DNA of 64,000 nt from Roseateles_C aquae (GTDB taxonomy: Bacteria; Pseudomonadota; Gammaproteobacteria; Burkholderiales; Burkholderiaceae_C). The DNA lies in NCBI RefSeq assembly GCF_032337115.1, contig NZ_JAVXZY010000001.1, positions 558,001 through 622,000 on the forward strand. The letters run 5' to 3'. Below the pieces are notes generated by a model that was not told where the DNA came from, ran no database searches, and was given only the letters and a program-made list of their open reading frames with translations. Both the position numbers and the translations under genes were made by a program. This document shows, piece after piece, positions 59,284-64,000 of the stretch (position 1 is the stretch's first letter; each line of letters starts with the position of its first letter).

Positions 59284-60585
59284 ATGGCGGACATCAGCAG
59301 CAATTTCCTCGGCATCAAGAGCCCCAACCCCTTCTGGCTGGCCTCGGCGCCACCGACTGACAAGGAGATCAATGTCACCCGCGCCTTCGAGGCGGGCTGG
59401 GGCGGCGTGGTCTGGAAGACGCTGGGCGAGGACCCGCCGGTGGTCAATGTCAGCGGCCCGCGCTATGCCACGCTGATGAGCCAGGATCGCCGCGTGATCG
59501 GGCTGAACAATATCGAGCTGATCACCGACCGGCCGCTGCGCACCAATCTGGAGGAGATCCGCCGCGTCAAGCGCGCCTGGCCGGACCGGGCGATGATCGT
59601 TTCGCTGATGGTGCCCTGCACCGAGCAGAGCTGGAAAAACATCCTGCCCATGGTGGAGGACACTGGTGCCGACGGCATCGAGCTGAACTTCGGCTGCCCG
59701 CACGGCATGAGCGAGCGCGGCATGGGCTCGGCGGTGGGCCAGGTGCCGGAGTACATCCAGATGGTCACCGCCTGGTGCAAGCAGTACAGCCGCCTGCCGG
59801 TGATCGTGAAGCTGACGCCCAATATCACCGACATCCGCCAACCGGCCCGCGCGGCCAAGGCCGGCGGTGCCGATGCGGTGTCGCTGATCAACACGATCAA
59901 CTCGGTGATGGGCGTTGACCTCGACCGGATGCAGATGAGCCCCAGCACCGATGGTTGGGGCTCGCACGGCGGCTACTGCGGCCCGGCGGTCAAGCCGATT
60001 GCGCTGAACATGGTGGCCGAAATCGCCCGCGACCCGGCCACCGCCGGGCTGCCCATCTCGGGCATCGGCGGCATCAGCACCTGGCGCGATGCGGCCGAGT
60101 TCATCGCCCTGGGCGCCGGCACGGTGCAGGTCTGCACCGCCGCCATGGTCTATGGCTTCAAGATCGTGCAGGACATGTGCTCGGGCCTGGCCAATTTCAT
60201 GGACGAACGCGGCTACCGCACGCTGGACGAGATGGTCGGCCTGGCCACGCCGACGGTCAAGAACTGGAACCAGCTGAACCTGAACCATGTCGAGAAGGCC
60301 GTCATCAATCAGGACAGCTGCATCCAGTGTGGCCGCTGCCACGTGGTCTGCGAAGACACCTCGCACCAGGCGATCAGCGCCAGCAAGAACGGCCAGCGCC
60401 ATTTCGAGGTCAAGGAAGAGGAATGCGTGGGCTGCAATCTCTGCGTGTCGATCTGCCCGGTGCCCAACACCATCAGCATGCGGGCCCTGCAGGCCGGCGA
60501 GATCGATCTGCGCACGGGTGTGTCGGTGACGGGCAGCTACGCGAACTGGACCACTCACCCCAACAACCCGATGAGGACCGCATGA
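59284..60585 (+). CDS. preA: NAD-dependent dihydropyrimidine dehydrogenase subunit PreA
   Basis: Catalytic subunit, 433 residues: an FMN-binding TIM barrel of the dihydroorotate dehydrogenase type (PNPFWLASAPPTDKE, FNFGCPHG-like ELNFGCPHGMSERGMG, ISGIGGISTWRDAAEF) followed by two 4Fe-4S clusters (CIQCGRCHVVCEDTSHQ and CVGCNLCVSICPVPNT). It receives electrons from PreT and reduces the pyrimidine ring. The end overlaps a 20-codon frame by 4 bases, and the transporter gene follows after 113 bases. Confidence 0.95.
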   Translation: MADISSNFLGIKSPNPFWLASAPPTDKEINVTRAFEAGWGGVVWKTLGEDPPVVNVSGPRYATLMSQDRRVIGLNNIELITDRPLRTNLEEIRRVKRAWPDRAMIVSLMVPCTEQSWKNILPMVEDTGADGIELNFGCPHGMSERGMGSAVGQVPEYIQMVTAWCKQYSRLPVIVKLTPNITDIRQPARAAKAGGADAVSLINTINSVMGVDLDRMQMSPSTDGWGSHGGYCGPAVKPIALNMVAEIARDPATAGLPISGIGGISTWRDAAEFIALGAGTVQVCTAAMVYGFKIVQDMCSGLANFMDERGYRTLDEMVGLATPTVKNWNQLNLNHVEKAVINQDSCIQCGRCHVVCEDTSHQAISASKNGQRHFEVKEEECVGCNLCVSICPVPNTISMRALQAGEIDLRTGVSVTGSYANWTTHPNNPMRTA

Positions 60586-60698
60586 ACACGGCCGGCGCCC
60601 CACCGACGCGCACCCTCTCAAGGGTATTCCACGTGGCAGCCTGAGGCCACCCGGCACAGAGTTTGCTCACGTCAGCCATCACAGCAAAGGACAGCCCC

Positions 60699-62150
60699 AT
60701 GAGCGATCTAGGCAGCACCAGCGGTTTGTGGAACGAGGACCTGGCGCCCACCAGCGCCGCGCAGCGCACCTGGCGCTGGTACCACTTTGCCGCGCTCTGG
60801 GTCGGCATGGTGATGTGCATCCCGGCCTACACGCTGGCCGCCAGCCTGATCGACTCCGGCATGAGCTGGAGCCAGGCGGTGCTGACCGTGTTTCTGGGCA
60901 ATCTGATCGTGCTGCTGCCCATGCTCCTGATCGGCCATGCCGGCGCCAAGTACGGCATTCCCTATGCGGTACTGGCCCGGGCCTCATTCGGCACCCGCGG
61001 CGCCCGCCTGCCGGCCTTGTTGCGCGCCCTGGTGGCCTGCGGCTGGTACGGCATCCAGACCTGGTTCGGCGGCATGATGATCTACACGCTGGCCGGCGTG
61101 CTGATCGGCCATCCGCTGGAAGGCGACAAGCTGCCCGGCCTGGGCATCAACAGCGGCCAGCTGCTGTGCTTCCTGGCCTTCTGGGCGATCCAGTTCTACT
61201 ACGTCGTCCACGGCATCGACGCGATCCGCAAGCTGGAGACCTATACCGCGCCGATCAAGATCCTGATCTGCTTTGTGCTGCTGTACTGGGCTTGGAGCAA
61301 GGCCGGCGGCTTTGGCCCCATCCTCGACCAACCCTCGGCCTTTGTCGAAGGTGGCAAGAAAGCCGGCCAGTTCTCGGCCGTGTTCTGGCCCTCGCTGACG
61401 GCCATGGTCGGCTTCTGGGCCACGCTGGCGCTGAACATCCCCGACTTCACCCGCTTTGCCAAGAGCCAGCACGATCAGGTGCTGGGCCAGGCGCTCGGCC
61501 TGCCCGCGCCCATGGGCCTGCTGGCCGCGCTGGCGGTGTTCGTGACCTCGGCCACCGTGGTGATCTACGGCAAGGCGATCTGGGACCCGGTCGACCTGGC
61601 CAGCCGGATGAGCGGCGCCGCGGTGCTGATCGCACTGATCGTGCTGTTGATCGATACCGTCAGCGTCAATCTGGCCGCCAATCTGGTTGGCCCGGCCTAT
61701 GACTTCTCGGCGCTGAACCCGCAGGCCATCAGCTACAAGACCGGCGGCTACATCACCGCCGGCATCGCCATCCTGATGATGCCGTGGAAGATTCTGGAGA
61801 GCAGCCAGGGCTATATCTTCACCTGGCTGATCGGCTACTCGGCGCTGCTGGGGCCGGTGGCCGGCATCCTGATCGTTGACTACTACCTGCTGCGCAAGAC
61901 CCGGCTCGATGTGCGCGAGCTCTACACCGAAGGCGGCGCCTACAGCTACGCCGGCGGCTGGAACTGGGCCGCGGTGGCCGCCTTCGTGATCGGCGTGCTG
62001 CCCAATGTGCCGGGCTTTCTGAATGCCGCCTTTCCGGCCGCCTTCCCCGATGTTGCCGAGGTCTTCAAGCTGATCTACACCTATGCCTGGTTCATCGGCC
62101 TGGCGCTGGCGGCGCTGGTCTATCGGGTGGCGATGCGGGGCAAGGCTTGA
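60699..62150 (+). CDS. NCS1-family nucleobase transporter
   Basis: Sodium- or proton-coupled importer of 483 residues with 12 helices, of the NCS1 family (Mhp1, CodB, PucI). The N-terminal LWNEDLAPTSAAQRTWRWYHFAALWVGM (split), IPYAVLARASFGTRGARLPALLRA and FWATLALNIPDFTRFAKSQ are family blocks. Given its place between preA and hydA, it should import uracil, thymine, dihydropyrimidine or hydantoin. The start at 60699 gives MSDLGSTSG. A hairpin repeat separates it from hydA. Confidence 0.92.
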   Translation: MSDLGSTSGLWNEDLAPTSAAQRTWRWYHFAALWVGMVMCIPAYTLAASLIDSGMSWSQAVLTVFLGNLIVLLPMLLIGHAGAKYGIPYAVLARASFGTRGARLPALLRALVACGWYGIQTWFGGMMIYTLAGVLIGHPLEGDKLPGLGINSGQLLCFLAFWAIQFYYVVHGIDAIRKLETYTAPIKILICFVLLYWAWSKAGGFGPILDQPSAFVEGGKKAGQFSAVFWPSLTAMVGFWATLALNIPDFTRFAKSQHDQVLGQALGLPAPMGLLAALAVFVTSATVVIYGKAIWDPVDLASRMSGAAVLIALIVLLIDTVSVNLAANLVGPAYDFSALNPQAISYKTGGYITAGIAILMMPWKILESSQGYIFTWLIGYSALLGPVAGILIVDYYLLRKTRLDVRELYTEGGAYSYAGGWNWAAVAAFVIGVLPNVPGFLNAAFPAAFPDVAEVFKLIYTYAWFIGLALAALVYRVAMRGKA

Positions 62151-62168
62151 ATGCAAATTCGAATGCAA

Positions 62169-62255
62169 ACCACAGAGACACAGAGACACGGAGTAAGACA
62201 GGTCAGCATTCGATTTGGCACGTGTATTGACTCTGTGGCGCTGTGTCTCCGTGGT
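62169..62255. repeat. Long imperfect inverted repeat (hairpin) between the transporter and hydA
   Basis: Arms of 26 bases at 62169-62194 and 62230-62255 match at 22 positions, with the word GAGACACAG in the middle, and enclose a 35-base spacer. Arms with the ACCACRGAGACACAG word occur widely as mobile hairpins in bacteria (from memory). A direct repeat GAATGCAAA (62149-62157 and 62161-62169) lies at its left edge. There is no T run, so it is not a classical terminator. Confidence 0.65.
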
Positions 62256-62285
62256 CTGTTCCATTTCAACTGAGGGCTTAGAAGC

Positions 62286-63737
62286 ATGGCTGCATTGCTG
62301 ATCCAGGGCGCCACCGTCGTCAATGCCGACCGTGAGGAGCGCGCCGATGTGCTCTGCGTCGACGGCCGCATTGCCGCCGTCGGCCCCCGTGCGCAAGACC
62401 TGACCCCGGCCGGCGCCGAGCGGCTCGATGGCAGCGGCCAGTACCTGCTGCCCGGCGGCATCGATCCGCACACGCATATGCAGCTGCCCTTCATGGGCAC
62501 GGTGACGATGGACGACTTCTTCACCGGCACGGCCGCCGGCCTGGCCGGTGGCACCACCAGCATCATCGATTTCGTCATTCCCAATCCGCAGCAGTCGCTG
62601 CTGGAGGCTTACCAGACCTGGCGCGGCTGGGCCGAGAAATCGGCGGCCGACTACGGCTTTCACGTCGCCATCACCTGGTGGAGTGAGCAGGTCCATGCCG
62701 AGATGGGCCAGCTGGTGCGCGACGAGGGCATCAACAGCTTCAAGCACTTCATGGCCTACAAGAACGCCATCATGTGCGACGACGAGACGCTGGTGAACAG
62801 CTTCCGCCGCGCGCTGGAGCTCGGCGCCATGCCCACCGTGCACGCCGAGAACGGCGAGCTCGTCTATCTGCTGCAACAGGAAGTGGCCAGGATGGGCATC
62901 AGCGGGCCCGAGGGGCATCCGCTGTCGCGCCCGCCCATGGTCGAGGGCGAGGCGGCCAATCGCGCCATCGCGATTGCCGATGTGCTGGGCGTACCGATCT
63001 ACATCGTTCACGTCTCCTGTATCGAAGCCGCCGAAGCCATTGCCCGCGCCCGCGCACGCGGCCAGCGCGTCTACGGCGAGGTGCTGGCCGGCCATCTGCT
63101 GATCGACGACAGCGTCTACCGCCACCCCGACTTCGCCACCGCCGCCGCCCATGTGATGAGCCCGCCCTTCAGGCCCAAGATCCACCAGGACTTCCTCTGG
63201 CGCGGCCTGCAATCCGGCCAGTTGCACACCACCGCGACTGACCACTGCACCTTCTGCGCCCAGCAAAAAGCCGCTGGGCTGGACAACTTCGCCAAGATCC
63301 CCAATGGCTGCGGCGGCATCGAAGAACGCCTGGCGGTGATCTGGGATGCCGGCGTCAACAGCGGCCGGCTGACGCCCAGCGAGTTCGTGGCCATCACTTC
63401 GGCCAATACCGCCAAGCTCTTCAACCTCTACCCGCGCAAGGGCCTGATCGCGGAAGGCGCCGATGCCGACCTGGTGCTCTGGGACCCACAAGGCACCAAG
63501 ACCATCTCCGCCGCCACCCAGCACTCCAAGGGCGATTTCAATATCTTCGAAGGCCGCAGCGTGCGCGGCATTCCCAGCCACACCATCGCCCAGGGCCGCA
63601 TCGTCTATGCCCAGGGCGAGCTGCGCGCCGAGGCCGGCCGTGGCCGCTACCTGAAACGCCCGGCCTTCGGGCCGAATTTCGCGGCGGCCAAGGCACGCCA
63701 GCAAGACCTGAGCCCGACCGCGGTCAAGCGCTCGTGA
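62286..63737 (+). CDS. hydA: Dihydropyrimidinase / hydantoinase
   Basis: Zinc amidohydrolase of 483 residues that opens dihydrouracil or dihydrothymine to N-carbamoyl-beta-alanine or its methyl form. Present are the metal-binding HTH of GIDPHTHMQLPF, the FMAYK motif with the carboxylated Lys (NSFKHFMAYKNA), IYIVHVSC (metal His), VLAGHLLIDD and the late DHCTFCAQQK. Tetramer expected. It follows the transporter in the pyrimidine operon; the next enzyme begins 20 bases later. Confidence 0.95.
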   Translation: MAALLIQGATVVNADREERADVLCVDGRIAAVGPRAQDLTPAGAERLDGSGQYLLPGGIDPHTHMQLPFMGTVTMDDFFTGTAAGLAGGTTSIIDFVIPNPQQSLLEAYQTWRGWAEKSAADYGFHVAITWWSEQVHAEMGQLVRDEGINSFKHFMAYKNAIMCDDETLVNSFRRALELGAMPTVHAENGELVYLLQQEVARMGISGPEGHPLSRPPMVEGEAANRAIAIADVLGVPIYIVHVSCIEAAEAIARARARGQRVYGEVLAGHLLIDDSVYRHPDFATAAAHVMSPPFRPKIHQDFLWRGLQSGQLHTTATDHCTFCAQQKAAGLDNFAKIPNGCGGIEERLAVIWDAGVNSGRLTPSEFVAITSANTAKLFNLYPRKGLIAEGADADLVLWDPQGTKTISAATQHSKGDFNIFEGRSVRGIPSHTIAQGRIVYAQGELRAEAGRGRYLKRPAFGPNFAAAKARQQDLSPTAVKRS

Positions 63738-63757
63738 ATCCCGTCAAGAGGCCCCGC

Positions 63758-64000
63758 ATGGACACATCCCAGAGCAACATCACCGCCCTGCGCATCAACG
63801 GCAACCGCCTCTGGGCCTCGCTGATGGAGCTGGCGCAGATCGGCAAGACCGACAAGGGCGGCGTCTGCCGCCTCGCCCTGACCGAACTGGATCGCCAGGG
63901 CCGCGATCTGGTGCTGGGCTGGGCCCGCGAGGCCGGCATGACGGTGACGGTGGACAAGATCGGCAATGCCTTCATGCGCCGCGCTGGCCGCAACAACACG
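63758..64000 (+). CDS. Beta-ureidopropionase / N-carbamoyl amidohydrolase, N-terminal part (cut by window edge)
   Basis: Only 81 residues are visible: MDTSQSNITALRINGNRLWASLMEL, GGVCRLALTELDRQGRDL (split) and GWAREAGMTVTVDKIGNAFMRRAG. These match the start of the M20 family Zn amidohydrolases (allantoate amidohydrolase, HyuC, beta-ureidopropionase). In this place after hydA the likely reaction is removal of the carbamoyl group from N-carbamoyl-beta-alanine, the last step of reductive pyrimidine degradation. The rest of the gene lies beyond the window. Confidence 0.88.
   Translation, partial: MDTSQSNITALRINGNRLWASLMELAQIGKTDKGGVCRLALTELDRQGRDLVLGWAREAGMTVTVDKIGNAFMRRAGRNNT

Noticed and set aside
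60582..60644. 20-codon frame (MNTAGAPPTRTLSR...) overlapping the preA stop by ATGA
   Set aside because: The coupling is suggestive, but the peptide is too short and featureless to call; it may be chance.
57805..60657. Open frame of about 950 codons on the minus strand opposite preT and preA
   Set aside because: It is antisense to two clearly identified genes, its translation is low-complexity (Ala/Gly/His/Asp-rich) without any domain, and high GC makes such frames common.
60984..63704. Open frame of about 906 codons on the minus strand opposite the NCS1 transporter and hydA
   Set aside because: Shadow frame; it even runs through the hairpin repeat, and carries no family signature.
1..64000. 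tRNA, rRNA, CRISPR arrays, prophage or full insertion sequences
   Set aside because: Read through all gaps between genes; no cloverleaf, rRNA core, repeat-spacer array, integrase or transposase gene was seen. Small RNAs without strong structure could be missed by eye.

Overview
The window comes from a high-GC betaproteobacterium of the order Burkholderiales, most like the Roseateles/Paucibacter/Rubrivivax group. The evidence is the codon use, the ribF-ileS-lspA neighbourhood, a PEP-CTERM/PrsT pair, many chemotaxis and sensor genes, and a TonB-dependent sucrose locus. This placement is inference, because no rRNA lies in the window. I see no tRNA, rRNA, CRISPR array, prophage or complete insertion sequence. 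Most of it reads as ordinary chromosome, densely packed in short operons.

Layout. 1-4.2 kb: end of an ABC-2 permease, argG with a terminator, murB divergent from yajQ, and a periplasmic retropepsin-like protease. 4.4-8.4 kb: a PEP-CTERM island, with the TPR protein PrsT followed by a PEP-CTERM surface protein behind a sigma-54 promoter. 8.5-13.8 kb: isoaspartyl peptidase, two paired acyl-CoA dehydrogenases, a DmpA-type peptidase and rsuA. 14-23 kb: hybrid histidine kinase, ribF, ileS with a strong terminator, then a chemoreceptor plus secreted Cache protein on the opposite strand, then lspA. 23-30.7 kb: membrane protein, PAS kinase, quinone oxidoreductase, two EamA transporters, a CsgG-like secreted protein and an atypical SDR. 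30.7-34.7 kb: five overlapping prepilin genes, the last of which carries a 17-residue-period beta-solenoid. 34.7-45 kb: nitronate monooxygenase, sensor kinase, UspA, outer-membrane barrel, acyltransferase, RidA-like, DUF1801, cyclophilin, a lone LivM, a second chemoreceptor and a 59-residue membrane protein. 45-52.6 kb: a sucrose regulon (LacI regulator, TonB receptor, fructokinase, MFS symporter, sucrose phosphorylase) with two LacI-type operators. 52.7-57 kb: racemase, MHS transporter and the ybaK-DUF1289-isomerase operon. 57-64 kb: the reductive pyrimidine degradation operon (RutR-like regulator, preT, preA, NCS1 transporter, hydA, start of beta-ureidopropionase) behind RutR-like operators.

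How parts work together. In the sucrose locus, sucrose enters through the TonB receptor and the MFS carrier and is phosphorolysed to glucose-1-phosphate and fructose, and fructose is phosphorylated by the PfkB kinase. In the pyrimidine locus, uracil or thymine is imported, reduced by PreTA, ring-opened by HydA, and the ureido acid is decarbamoylated by the enzyme that starts at the right edge. The most novel-looking items are the prepilin operon with its solenoid pseudopilin and phased promoter repeats, and the sigma-54 controlled PEP-CTERM protein with a thioester-domain-like Cys/Gln pair.
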